Source: Metaclostridioides mangenotii
GTDB taxonomy: Bacteria > Bacillota > Clostridia > Peptostreptococcales > Peptostreptococcaceae
Length of the DNA stretch: 64,000 nt
Reading direction: 5' to 3'
Assembly: GCF_017873185.1 (NCBI RefSeq)
Contig: NZ_JAGGJX010000001.1
Span: 434,001 to 498,000 of the forward strand
Both the position numbers and the translations under genes were made by a program. The notes beneath the pieces are model-generated. The model made no database searches, was not told the origin of the DNA, and saw nothing but the letters and a program-made list of their open reading frames with translations. Below, one piece after another: positions 23,871-32,911 of the stretch (its first letter is position 1; each line of letters starts with the position of its first letter).

Positions 23871-23902
23871 AGCTCAACATGTATTCATGTTGAGCTTTTT
23901 TA
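23871..23902 (+). terminator. Riboswitch-controlled terminator
   Basis: AGCTCAACATG (23871-23881) / CATGTTGAGCT (23886-23896) and TTTTT; perfect 11-bp stem at the expression-platform position of the L box. Confidence 0.9.
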
Positions 23903-23975
23903 CATCTATACAAACTTAGATAGACAAAGGGAAAGCAATTAAATATTTTGACTTAAAAATGGGGGAATTATAAAA

Positions 23976-25367
23976 ATGAGTAATTTAAGAAAGAAAAAGT
24001 TTACTATGCCGCAGACACTTACTATAATATTTTTACTAATAATATTAATGGCAGTTCTTACTTGGATAGTACCAAGTGGAAGTTTTGAAAGAGTAGATAT
24101 AGAAGGAAGAGCGGTTGTTGTAGCTGGAACTTATGAAAAAGTATCATCAAATCCACAAGGAGTTACTGAAGTATTTACAGCACCTATAAATGGATTTATA
24201 GATGCAGCTGAAGTAGTTGGATTTGTTTTAATCGTTGGAGGAGCTTTTGGAATTGTTAATAAAACAGGAGCCATAGAAGCCATTATAGCTCATACTGTAA
24301 ATAAAATGAAGAAATTTCAATTTTTAATAATACCTATCTCAATGATTTTATTTGGACTAGGTGGAACGACATTTGGAATGAGTGAAGAAACACTACCTTT
24401 TTATATGATATTTATTCCACTTATGACTAGCATGGGTTATGATTCATTAACAGCAGTGGCAACAGTATTTATAGGAGCAACAGCCGGATTTGGAGCAGCT
24501 ACTACTAATCCTTTCTCTGTAGGAATAGCACAAGCACTTTCACAAATAGCACCAGGCTCTGGAATAGAGTATAGAGTTATTATGTTTTTAATTTATATGG
24601 CTATAAGTATAGGATTTGTTATGATGTATGCTAATAAAGTTAAAAAAGATCCTACAAAGTCTTTAGTTCAGGATATATCACTGAATCAAGAAGCTATAGC
24701 CAATAGTGATACAAACATAAAAGAGTTTACAAAAAGAGAAGCTATGGTAATAGCTATTTTCACATTAGGCATGGGAATTATGGTATATGGAGTTTTAAAA
24801 CAAGGATGGTATATAAGTGAAATTGCAATGATATTTACAGCTATTGGTATAATATCAGGAATAGCATCAGGGCTTAAACAAGATGAAATAGTTAATTCAT
24901 TTATAAGTGGAGCAAGTGATTTAATTTCAGCAGGATTATGTATAGCATTTGCACGTGGAATAGTAATAATAGCAGAAAATGGATATATAATAGATACAAT
25001 CTTAAATTCTGCAGCAAATGTATTAAATGGATTACCAAAAGCTATATTTATAAATTTAACTTTCTTAATAGAGGGTTTAATAGCATTTTTAATACCGTCA
25101 GCATCAGGACTTGCATCACTTACAATACCTGTTCTTGCACCACTGGGGGATTTAGTAGATGTATCTAGACAAATGATAGTTACAGCTTATCAATTTGGAA
25201 TAGGTGTAACAAACTTAATAACACCTACATCAGGAGTTTTAATGGGAGCACTAGCACTAGCAAATATTCCTTGGTCAAAGTGGGTTAGATTCGTAATGCC
25301 TTTAATTATAGTATTAGTAATTACTACAATGGTATTTTTAACAACAGGCTTATATATAGGTTTCTAA
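23976..25367 (+). CDS. YfcC-family (DcuC/AbgT-like superfamily) membrane transporter
   Basis: 463 residues, 11-12 hydrophobic helices. MPQTLTIIFLLIILMAVLTW at the N-terminus, GGTTFGMSEETLPFY, GFGAATTNPFSVGIAQ and IPSASGLASLTIPVLAP are hallmark YfcC re-entrant regions. Members are annotated as C4-dicarboxylate or basic amino-acid transporters. The lysine riboswitch directly upstream makes lysine or a lysine derivative the likely substrate, and the M20 hydrolase 15 bases downstream suggests an acylated or peptide form. Ribosome binding site TGGGGGAA. Confidence 0.85.
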   Translation: MSNLRKKKFTMPQTLTIIFLLIILMAVLTWIVPSGSFERVDIEGRAVVVAGTYEKVSSNPQGVTEVFTAPINGFIDAAEVVGFVLIVGGAFGIVNKTGAIEAIIAHTVNKMKKFQFLIIPISMILFGLGGTTFGMSEETLPFYMIFIPLMTSMGYDSLTAVATVFIGATAGFGAATTNPFSVGIAQALSQIAPGSGIEYRVIMFLIYMAISIGFVMMYANKVKKDPTKSLVQDISLNQEAIANSDTNIKEFTKREAMVIAIFTLGMGIMVYGVLKQGWYISEIAMIFTAIGIISGIASGLKQDEIVNSFISGASDLISAGLCIAFARGIVIIAENGYIIDTILNSAANVLNGLPKAIFINLTFLIEGLIAFLIPSASGLASLTIPVLAPLGDLVDVSRQMIVTAYQFGIGVTNLITPTSGVLMGALALANIPWSKWVRFVMPLIIVLVITTMVFLTTGLYIGF

Positions 25368-25382
25368 TATAGGAGGAAAATA

Positions 25383-26582
25383 ATGATAGAAAGTATTAAG
25401 AAAAGATCTTATGAGATAGAAGAAGAACTTGGAAAAGAAATTGAAGAAGTATGTGATTTTATATTTAATAATCCAGAACTAGGAGAAGAAGAATATATAT
25501 CATCTAAATACTTAGTCGATAAAATGAAGGAATATGGATTTGATACAACTTATCCATACTGCAATATAGATACTGCTTTTAGAGCAGAGCTAGGAGATAA
25601 TGATGGTCCTACTATAGCATTTTTAGCAGAGTATGATGCATTACCTGGATATGGAGAAAATAAAGAACCAGCTCATGCTTGTGGGCATAACTGGATTGCG
25701 GCATCGACATTAGGGGCTTGTATAGTATTAAGTAAATTAAAAGAAAATTTTAAAGGAAAAATTTTATTAATAGGAACACCAGCTGAAGAAACGACAGGAG
25801 GAAAATGTGATTTAGTTAAAGCAGGGGCTTTTGAAGATATCGATGTATGTTATCAGATGCATATAGAAGCTTTTAATAATATAAACTGCAAGGCTTTGGC
25901 AATAGATTCAATAGAGTTTAGTTTTGAAGGAGTAGCAGCACATGCAGCTAGTCATCCTCATATGGGAGTTAATGCATTAGATGCAGTACAACTTACCTTT
26001 GCAGGAATAAATGCACTAAGACAACATGTAAAATCAGATGTTAGAATACATGGGATAGTTTCAGATGGAGGAGAAGCTCCAAATATAGTTCCAGAAAAAG
26101 CATCTTGTAAGTTTTTCATAAGAGCAAGTGAAAGAGGTTATTTAGATGAAGTAACTAAAAAGGTTATAAATTGTGCAAAAGGTGCAGAGTTAATGACAGG
26201 TGCTAAGCTTTCTTACAGTTATTTTGAAAATTCTTTTGACAATATAATTAGCAACAAGGTGCTTCAAGATATAACAAAGAATAATTTAATTGAGGTAGGT
26301 ATAACGAATATATTAGAAGGAAAAGATGGCCCAGTAGGCTCTACAGATATAGGCAATGTAAGTCAAGTTTGTCCTACTATGTATACAGAAATAGCTCTAG
26401 ATATAAATCCAATGGTATATGTTCACGAAAAAGAGTTTTTAAATTATGCAAATTCCAAGGAAGCTTACGATAAACTTCACAAATCAGTAAAGGCAATGGT
26501 GGGATGTGCATTAGAGATTTATTTAAAAGATGGATTACTTGATGAGATTAAGAAAAATCACTTAAATAAAGCTGATTTTTAA
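25383..26582 (+). CDS. M20D-type amidohydrolase/aminoacylase
   Basis: 399 residues. ACGHNWIAASTLGAC carries the Cys and His ligands of the M20D group, EETTGGKCDLVKAGAF the catalytic Glu pair, YQMHIEAFN the His, and GSTDIGNVSQVCP the late active-site segment. The dimerisation domain contains AAHAASHPHMGVNALDAV. Relatives include AbgB-like and PM20D1/ACY1L2 enzymes that remove amino acids from aroyl, acyl or peptide amides. Under the upstream lysine riboswitch it probably releases lysine. It is joined to the YfcC gene with its own ribosome binding site (AGGAGGAAA). Confidence 0.85.
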   Translation: MIESIKKRSYEIEEELGKEIEEVCDFIFNNPELGEEEYISSKYLVDKMKEYGFDTTYPYCNIDTAFRAELGDNDGPTIAFLAEYDALPGYGENKEPAHACGHNWIAASTLGACIVLSKLKENFKGKILLIGTPAEETTGGKCDLVKAGAFEDIDVCYQMHIEAFNNINCKALAIDSIEFSFEGVAAHAASHPHMGVNALDAVQLTFAGINALRQHVKSDVRIHGIVSDGGEAPNIVPEKASCKFFIRASERGYLDEVTKKVINCAKGAELMTGAKLSYSYFENSFDNIISNKVLQDITKNNLIEVGITNILEGKDGPVGSTDIGNVSQVCPTMYTEIALDINPMVYVHEKEFLNYANSKEAYDKLHKSVKAMVGCALEIYLKDGLLDEIKKNHLNKADF

Positions 26583-26595
26583 AATAGAACAAAAG

Positions 26596-26628
26596 AGGTA
26601 TTACCAAAAAATTGGTAATACCTTTTTG
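26596..26628. terminator. Bidirectional terminator between convergent genes
   Basis: AGGTATTACC (26596-26605) / GGTAATACCT (26614-26623), T-run after, A-run before. Confidence 0.9.
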
Positions 26629-26634
26629 TTAAGC

Positions 26635-27798
26635 TTATTTTAGAACCTTTAAGTAAACACTATATAGATAGATGCAAACAGCTGTGGATAATACAGATAT
26701 AATTGAAGCTACTAGAATAGATAGCTTCGCAATATCTACCAAAACTAAATCATGTATAAAAGCGATCTCCGTTACAAATATAGACATAGTAAAGCCAATA
26801 CCTGCCAATAGAGATACTAAAAACAAAGACACCCAACTAGTATTCTTAGGCTTTTCAGTAATTTGAAGCAAACTTCCTATATATGTAAATAGGATTATTC
26901 CAAGAGGCTTTCCCACGCACAATCCTATAATAATACCTAAAATTAACGGATAAGAACTAGAGATATCTATGTTATATACTAATACTATTCCAGTATTGGC
27001 AAACGCGAATAACGGAACTATGAACAAATTATTAATAGGAGTTAAAATTTTCTGGAGTCTGTCTAATGTACATATTTTGCTATGTCCAGATGACGGTATA
27101 GATATTGCTAATAAAACACCACTAATGGTAGAGTGTATACCACTTAGATGGATAAAGTACCAAAGGCATAACCCTGCAATAAGATAGTATAAAATACTTT
27201 GTATATTGAATATTTTATTTGCTATTATAAGTAAAAAAAATATAATAATAGCAATTATTAAAAAAGGTAATTTTATATTCAGAGAATAAATTACTCCAAT
27301 GCATATTATTGATATTAAATCATCGACAACCGCCAATGATAGCAAAAATACACTAAGTTTAGGATCTAGTTTATTTTTGAATATATAAAATACGCCTACT
27401 GCAAAAGCTATATCAGTTGATATAGGTATGCATATTCCACTTAAATAAGAAGTATTTTTATTGAATATAAAATAAATTATTGCAGGTAAAGCCACACCGC
27501 CTATTGCAGCAATTATAGGAAAAGATGCCTTTTTAAGAGTAGATAGATTCCCGTGAAGTACTTCGTGTTTAATCTCAAGACCTGCAACTAAAAAAAATAT
27601 TGACATTAAAAAATCATTTATAAACATATGTAATGAGAAATCGTTTACTATGTATACATCGTTAAATATATTATGATATATTTTACTAAACGGGCTATTG
27701 CAAATGATAATAGCAGATATTGTAGCAAAAATAAGCATAATACTTGTTATTAATTCTATTCTAAAATTCTTCTTTTTATATATTTTAATAAATCCCAA
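26635..27798 (-). CDS. nhaA: NhaA-type Na+/H+ antiporter
   Basis: 387 residues with about 11-12 helices. The family's key residues are present: FFLVAGLEIKHEVLHG, STDIAFAVGVFYI (Asp of helix IV) and LAVVDDLISI (the paired Asp of helix V that bind Na+ or H+). It exports sodium in exchange for protons and helps in salt and pH tolerance. The start is TTG at 27796-27798; the ribosome binding site is weak (GTTGGTGATT). It is a single gene on the minus strand. Confidence 0.9.
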   Translation of the reverse strand: MGFIKIYKKKNFRIELITSIMLIFATISAIIICNSPFSKIYHNIFNDVYIVNDFSLHMFINDFLMSIFFLVAGLEIKHEVLHGNLSTLKKASFPIIAAIGGVALPAIIYFIFNKNTSYLSGICIPISTDIAFAVGVFYIFKNKLDPKLSVFLLSLAVVDDLISIICIGVIYSLNIKLPFLIIAIIIFFLLIIANKIFNIQSILYYLIAGLCLWYFIHLSGIHSTISGVLLAISIPSSGHSKICTLDRLQKILTPINNLFIVPLFAFANTGIVLVYNIDISSSYPLILGIIIGLCVGKPLGIILFTYIGSLLQITEKPKNTSWVSLFLVSLLAGIGFTMSIFVTEIAFIHDLVLVDIAKLSILVASIISVLSTAVCIYLYSVYLKVLK

Positions 27799-28161
27799 TC
27801 AATCACCAACTAACTTTAATTCTATTTATGATAAAAATAAAATATTACCTATAAATAATTCTATGATTGGACTAATAGGTTTAATCACCAAAATAAAAAA
27901 GATTATATAGAGTGTTTGAGGTTATATACTTAAATAATATCTTGTTAATTTAAATAATAAATAGTGGTCTTGATTTCGTCGATTCATCTCAGCTATTAAA
28001 TCCACGAAAACACATTTATAATTTTTTCAATGTGTTTTTTAGTATCTAAGATATATTTTATAAAATAATCATTTAAATTGTATCAGCTAGTTTTGAGTAT
28101 AAAGTGCTAAATACAGAAATAGTCTCATAGGATATAATAAAATTAAATTTAGAGGTGAAGT
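27799..28161. other. Divergent intergenic region with a hairpin
   Basis: 363 bases. AAAACACATT (28007-28016) / AATGTGTTTTTT (28029-28040) forms a terminator-like stem with a T-run on the plus strand, though no plus-strand gene precedes it. Otherwise A+T-rich without a recognisable gene. Confidence 0.4.
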
Positions 28162-29004
28162 ATGAAAAAATATAGAAGACAACAACAAAATTCATATAAG
28201 TATACCTTAGCTAATACTAATCTAAGAGAAGAAAAATCTACTTCTTCAAATGTAATCACTGTAATACCGGTAGGGTCTAAGGTTCAAGTTATAGAAGCTG
28301 AAGAAGATTGGTATGAAGTATCATATAATGGACAAAGAGGGTATGTATATAGCGATTATTTATCCAAAACAAAATTTACATGGACAGATGTTACTTTAAG
28401 GTCTTATCCATCTGCTGAGTCTAATCCAGTAACTATAATTCCTCCAAAATCTATAGTACAAGTGTTATCTGTAAATGGAGACTGGAGTCATGCTATGTAT
28501 GATAATCAAGAAGGATATATATTTAGCTATTTCCTTTCTGATGATGGAAATCCACCTGAAGAATATGATTTTAAGTACTTTTACACGGATATGACAAAGT
28601 TTGTAAATGATAATGAAATTAAAAGCCCCACTATAAATTTAATTACAACAGATTTAGAAAATAAGCTTACTTATATATTTGAAAAAAATCAAGATGGTTC
28701 ATGGAATTTACTGTATAAGTGGCTATGTACAATTGGTAAACCAAGTACACCAACTATTAAGGGAACTTTTTATGTTAGCGGTAGAAAGCCTTACTTTGGC
28801 TCTGATACTTATAGAGTAAAGTACGCTACTAGAATTCGAGGTAGCTACTACTATCATTCAATTTTATTTAATGCAGAAGGAACTGAAATAATTGATGATA
28901 GACTTGGGATGGCCTTGAGCCATGGATGTATTAGATTAGCTGTAGAAAATGCTCATTGGATTTATAATAATGTATTAGATAAAACTACTATAATTATAAA
29001 TTAA
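28162..29004 (+). CDS. L,D-transpeptidase (YkuD) with two SH3b domains
   Basis: 280 residues. Two bacterial SH3 domains (about 15-70 and 70-130; e.g. TNLREEKSTSSNVITVIP and VTLRSYPSAESNPVTIIP) precede a YkuD domain with the catalytic SHGCIRL (His 254, Cys 256). Such enzymes make 3-3 cross-links in peptidoglycan or attach proteins to it; SH3b domains bind the wall. No signal peptide or membrane segment is visible at the N-terminus (KKYRRQQQNSYKY), although the substrate is outside the cell; the ribosome binding site (AGAGGTGAAG) is right before this ATG, so a longer start is unlikely. Confidence 0.85.
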   Translation: MKKYRRQQQNSYKYTLANTNLREEKSTSSNVITVIPVGSKVQVIEAEEDWYEVSYNGQRGYVYSDYLSKTKFTWTDVTLRSYPSAESNPVTIIPPKSIVQVLSVNGDWSHAMYDNQEGYIFSYFLSDDGNPPEEYDFKYFYTDMTKFVNDNEIKSPTINLITTDLENKLTYIFEKNQDGSWNLLYKWLCTIGKPSTPTIKGTFYVSGRKPYFGSDTYRVKYATRIRGSYYYHSILFNAEGTEIIDDRLGMALSHGCIRLAVENAHWIYNNVLDKTTIIIN

Positions 29005-29095
29005 TTTAACATATAGGCTAGGAGGGGTTTTTATTTAATCAAAAAAAATACTAATTAAATTAAATCGATATACATTAAATTAATATATATAAGCT

Positions 29096-29134
29096 AAAAA
29101 AGCCTTCAGCTAATAAGTAGTTGAGGGTCTTTTT
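29096..29134. terminator. Terminator after the L,D-transpeptidase
   Basis: AAAAAAGCCTTCAGCTA / TAGTTGAGGGTCTTTTT, imperfect, U-rich on both strands. It resembles the hairpin at 9421-9463. Confidence 0.65.
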
Positions 29135-29236
29135 AGATTAAATATATTTTCAATACGAAAGACAGTATCTTTTTCAAATTCAAAAATAGTGTTTTAAGAC
29201 ACTAAAAAATCTATTTTCTTCGCTAAGCAATTATTT

Positions 29237-29566
29237 TCAATTATCTGATTTAGTATTATTTATATGAGCAGTTCCCCAATGATTCATTGCATCTAAGACT
29301 GGTTTTAGTGTCTGACCAAGTTCAGTAAGTGAATAATCAACTCTTGGTGGAACCTCAGGGTAAACTTTTCTGCTAACAAGCCCATCGGCTTCCATTTGTC
29401 GAAGTTGCTGTGTAAGCATCTTTTGACTTATATCTTTAATTCCCCTGTTAAGTTCATTGAATCTTTGTGTACCATTGTCCATTAGATTTCTAAGAATGAG
29501 CACTTTCCATTTGTGACCAATCAAGTTTACTGTATGCTCAATAGGGCATGATTTATTACATGGCAT
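29237..29566 (-). CDS. HxlR-family transcriptional regulator
   Basis: 109 residues with the family's winged-helix pattern: CPIEHTVNLIGHKWKVLILR, FNELNRGIKDISQKMLTQQL and VDYSLTELGQTLKPVL. An N-terminal Cys pair (PCNKSCP) resembles the thiol or aldehyde sensor Cys of HxlR/HypR/YodB-type regulators. It is transcribed away from a cupin gene and a VOC gene, with palindromes between them, so it probably controls itself and these neighbours. Ribosome binding site AAGGAGAT. Confidence 0.9.
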   Translation of the reverse strand: MPCNKSCPIEHTVNLIGHKWKVLILRNLMDNGTQRFNELNRGIKDISQKMLTQQLRQMEADGLVSRKVYPEVPPRVDYSLTELGQTLKPVLDAMNHWGTAHINNTKSDN

Positions 29567-29594
29567 TTTATTATCTCCTTAAGTTATTATACAA

Positions 29595-29646
29595 TACTTA
29601 CTTTTTGGTAAGTATATCACAAAAAGGTGCCTACTTGCAATAAGTA
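29595..29646. promoter_or_regulatory. Twin palindromes, candidate HxlR operators
   Basis: TACTTAC-N6-GTAAGTA (29595-29614) and TACTT-N5-AAGTA (29632-29646) lie just upstream of the hxlR-type gene. Their spacing and shared TACTT/AAGTA half-sites suit a dimeric winged-helix repressor. Confidence 0.65.
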
Positions 29647-29779
29647 AGTATGGAATTTATAATTTGATTATGAATTAATTTAATTCAATGAAATGTCGTA
29701 GAATTAAGTTGTGATGAACTAGCGCGCTGATTATCAACTACAATTTTACACATAATATTTTAAAGGGAGGAATATTTTT

Positions 29780-30094
29780 ATGAATAAAATTAATATAGGA
29801 GATTTACTTGATTTTGAAGCCGAAAAGAGTGCACGTAAGGCTATTTTTAAAGAGGGGCAGCTTGATGTGGGACTTCTACTTTACGAACCTGGGCAAACGA
29901 CAACGGAACATAAACATTCTAATATAGACGAGGTTTTTTATGTCATTTCTGGTGAAGGAACTATAACGATAAATAACGAAGAACTTGTATTAAGTGAGAA
30001 AGATATTATTTTATCTCCCAAAGGAGAGACTCATGGCTTTTGTAACACTAGTTCATCAAATTGGGTTGTATTGCAAATTAAGATAAAAAGTTAA
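29780..30094 (+). CDS. Single-domain cupin protein
   Basis: 104 residues of a cupin_2 barrel: QTTTEHKHSNIDEVFYVISG holds the first metal-binding His/Glu set and ETHGFCNTSSSNW the second His. Small cupins bind a metal and a small ligand; role unknown. It is divergent from the HxlR regulator and 63 bases before a VOC gene. Ribosome binding site AAAGGGAGGA. Confidence 0.85.
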   Translation: MNKINIGDLLDFEAEKSARKAIFKEGQLDVGLLLYEPGQTTTEHKHSNIDEVFYVISGEGTITINNEELVLSEKDIILSPKGETHGFCNTSSSNWVVLQIKIKS

Positions 30095-30157
30095 GTCGCT
30101 ATTAACTGGCAAATTTAAAAACTTAGGTAGTAATTATTATAGAATGGATGTGTTTAA

Positions 30158-30538
30158 ATGTTTAAACGAATAGACCATGTTGCATTTGCGGTAAAGGATA
30201 GACAAAGATCAATTGATTTTTATGAGAAACATTTTGGATTTAGGAAATATTTTGAACACGATGTTCCAGGTATGCCTGAAATTGAAAAAGTAGTTTATCT
30301 TAAATTAGGAGATACCGTTTTAGAATTTGAGCATTGGACTGAAGAGAAGGAAAAAAGTGGATATCATTTCTGCCTTATAAGCGATGATTTTGATGCCGAT
30401 TACCAAAGACTAAAAAACGCAGGTGTTCCAACTGTGATCGAACCACATATTCCTAGTCCAAGGGTACCAGAAGAAATCGGATGGAAAAGAGTTATCTTCA
30501 AAGGACTTGATGGTGAATTGATTGAAATTAGAGGCTAG
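30158..30538 (+). CDS. VOC-family (glyoxalase I-like) protein
   Basis: 126 residues: RIDHVAFAVKDRQRSIDFYE opens the first module with the metal His, and LEFEHW and the final DGELIEIRG supply the other metal ligands. Probably a small-molecule metalloenzyme in the HxlR-controlled cluster, fitting a response to reactive aldehydes or electrophiles (inference). No strong ribosome binding site is seen before the ATG. Confidence 0.85.
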   Translation: MFKRIDHVAFAVKDRQRSIDFYEKHFGFRKYFEHDVPGMPEIEKVVYLKLGDTVLEFEHWTEEKEKSGYHFCLISDDFDADYQRLKNAGVPTVIEPHIPSPRVPEEIGWKRVIFKGLDGELIEIRG

Positions 30539-30980
30539 TTATTGCAAAAAATATTAAGCATTAGACTTATCATAAAAAATTATATATGTAGTAATTTATG
30601 CAGTATGTGGTGGTCCAAGCAAAGGATTAGATAAGTCCACAGGTAAAACTATGTTTGAGGCAAGGATCTCTAGGAAACTTATAATTTGGGAGATAAATGA
30701 TTTAAGAATAGAAAACTAATGTAGAAAAAAGGAGAGCTTAATTTGCTCCCCTTTTTTTATTTGAAAATATGCTGTATTTTAATTATAAAAGTTAAATAAT
30801 CCTCAGAATTTTAATATTTACTTGTATTAGAAACTAATCATCTTGTCATAAAAAGAAGGATATTAAGTAAAATTGAAGAACTATATTAATAAGATTCAGA
30901 CGTAATTTGCACAATTATATTTTTTATATATATAAACATAACTTATAACATAAAAATATAAAAAAAAGGAGTTAGTTTAT
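30539..30980 (+). other. Intergenic region with unidentified coding remnant and terminator
   Basis: A fragment without a start (about 30582-30719) reads YAVCGGPSKGLDKSTGKTMF and ends LIIWEINDLRIEN-stop; the family was not recognised. It is followed by a strong terminator, AAAAAAGGAGAGC (30725-30737) / GCTCCCCTTTTTTT (30745-30758). The rest is A+T-rich leader. Confidence 0.45.
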
Positions 30981-31427
30981 ATGAACCTACAAGCAAAGTG
31001 GATAAATTTATTAAATCCAATATATATTGAAGACGAAGCTAAGCGAAAAAAAATGCAGATTATAATATTTTTCACGATAACATTTGGCCTTACCTATTTG
31101 TTAGGACTAATATTATGTTTCAGGGAGTATATCGACCCTGAGAGTTTCGCCGGATTTATAATGATATTGCCATTGAGTTCAGTTTCCATTGCTAAATTTT
31201 ATACAGAAGGAAGAAATAATGAAAAACATAAGTTTTATTCTGGAATGATATTCTTTTTTATCCTTTCTATATTGTTATTTACGCTTTCATCGTTAAAAGT
31301 GATAAATGCAGAGCAATTCGAATGTATAAATTATTTATTAGTATTGATAAGTAGTATAGCTATTATTATTTATTCAACTAATTTAAGTGATTTTTACATT
31401 TTTAAAAATATAAAAATTGGAGCTTAG
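30981..31427 (+). pseudogene. CPBP-type membrane protein, N-terminal part only
   Basis: 148 codons with four hydrophobic helices and an N-terminus (NLLNPIYIEDEAKRKK) like that of clostridial CPBP proteases. The catalytic EExxxR half is missing; the frame stops at the point where an M20 hydrolase fragment begins, so a deletion joined two genes. Ribosome binding site AAAGGAG is intact, so a truncated membrane protein may still be made. Confidence 0.55.
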
Positions 31428-31429
31428 TA

Positions 31430-32035
31430 ATAGGTAAGGGAGGTCATGGAGCCGAGCCTTTTAATTGTATAGATCCAATTGCTATAGGTTCGGAAATCTA
31501 TTCAGCGATACAAAAATTAGCTTATAAGATAAACAATCCTAAAGAGCCATCTATTATATCAGTTTGCTCATTTCATTCAGGTAATTCTAGAAATATAATT
31601 CCAGATATTTGTGAAATTGAAGGAACTGTAAGGTCTATAAGCACTGAAAATGTCAATTATATAATGAATAGAATTGAAGAGATTGCTAGTAATTATACAA
31701 AAGCATATAAAGCAAAATACCAGTTCCATAGAAGTGGTATTTGCTTTCCTGTAATAAACGATAAAAATTTAGTAAATAAAATGGTCGATTCTGCAACTAA
31801 ATTTCTTGAAAGCAAATACATAGATGTAATTGATTACCCAGCAATGACATCTGATGATTTTTCTGAATATACATCAAAGATACCAGGACTTTATGTATAT
31901 ATTGGATCTTCCTCAGAGGAGGATAAAAAGCTATCCGAAAAATTACACAGCAGCATATTTGATTTAGATGAAAGATTATTAAAAAATGCAATAAATATAT
32001 TTTCTGGATTTATAATTGATTATTTAAATGAATAA
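31430..32035 (+). pseudogene. M20D amidohydrolase, C-terminal remnant
   Basis: Open frame from the junction without a start codon: VIGKGGHGAEPFNCIDPIAI begins the dimerisation domain, then IPDICEIEGTVRSI, and DYPAMTSDDFSEY and a C-terminal helix end the catalytic domain. The N-terminal half with metal ligands is lost. A shorter second copy of the region around 31497-31625 occurs at 39800-39930. Confidence 0.8.
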
Positions 32036-32107
32036 AGAACGATTAATCTATATATGAATTAAAGAATAAAGAAATAAGGTGCAGTATTTGCACCTTATTT
32101 TAACAAA

Positions 32108-32911
32108 TCATCTTCTACTAAGATAAATTTTTTCAATTAGACTTACTACGGCGTACATTGCCCAAGCACAAACTGCTAAAACAATAACTCCCATCATAAC
32201 GAGATCTAGTTTGAAAACCTGACTTCCGTATACAATTAAATATCCAATACCATATCTAGAAACTAAAAATTCCCCTACAATTACTCCAACCCATGCCATA
32301 CCTATATTTATCTTAGTTAAATTGATTAAATTGGCAGTATTTGCGGGTAGAATAAGTTTAAAAAGAATTTGAAGTTTAGTTGCTCCAAAACTTCTAAGCA
32401 TTTTCACTTTTTCTTCTTCTACATTTATAAAGTAGTTGTAAGCTGAAAGAATTGTTACAACTATTGATATAGCAACGGCAGTTACTATAATTCCCTCAAC
32501 TCCTGCGCCAACCCATACGATTATTATTGGGGCAAGGGCTGTTTTTGGAAGTGCATTTAGTACAACTAAAAAAGGATCTAGTATTTTAGATATTTTTTCA
32601 GACCACCATAAAATAATGGCGATAATAATACCAAAAAAAGTACCTATTGCTAATCCTACTATTGTTTCGTATACAGATACTCCTATATGTTTGAATAACT
32701 CTCCATTAGAAGCATATTGCAAAAATAAATTATAGATATTACTAGGCTTACTAAATAGAAAAGTATCTATTATTTTCATATTGGCTAATAATTCCCATAA
32801 TAATGTAAACACAACTAATATTAGTATCTGATAAAAGAGTATTTTTCTCTTTTCTAATTTCTCCTTTTTTAAATAACTAAGATATCCATCTGACTCTTTA
32901 CTAAATCTCAT
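32108..32911 (-). CDS. ABC transporter permease, SsuC/TauC type
   Basis: 267 residues with six helices. The conserved cytoplasmic loop before helix 5 reads VKMLRSFGATKLQILFKLIL, the EAA-like contact with the ATPase. SsuC/TauC/ThiX-type systems import sulfonates, nitrate or thiamin precursors. The start at 32911 (MRFSKES) is chosen because GGAAGGAG lies just before it; a longer frame runs into the ATPase gene. It overlaps the ATPase gene by 11 bases. No substrate-binding protein is encoded nearby, so the substrate is open. Confidence 0.85.
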   Translation of the reverse strand: MRFSKESDGYLSYLKKEKLEKRKILFYQILILVVFTLLWELLANMKIIDTFLFSKPSNIYNLFLQYASNGELFKHIGVSVYETIVGLAIGTFFGIIIAIILWWSEKISKILDPFLVVLNALPKTALAPIIIVWVGAGVEGIIVTAVAISIVVTILSAYNYFINVEEEKVKMLRSFGATKLQILFKLILPANTANLINLTKINIGMAWVGVIVGEFLVSRYGIGYLIVYGSQVFKLDLVMMGVIVLAVCAWAMYAVVSLIEKIYLSRR

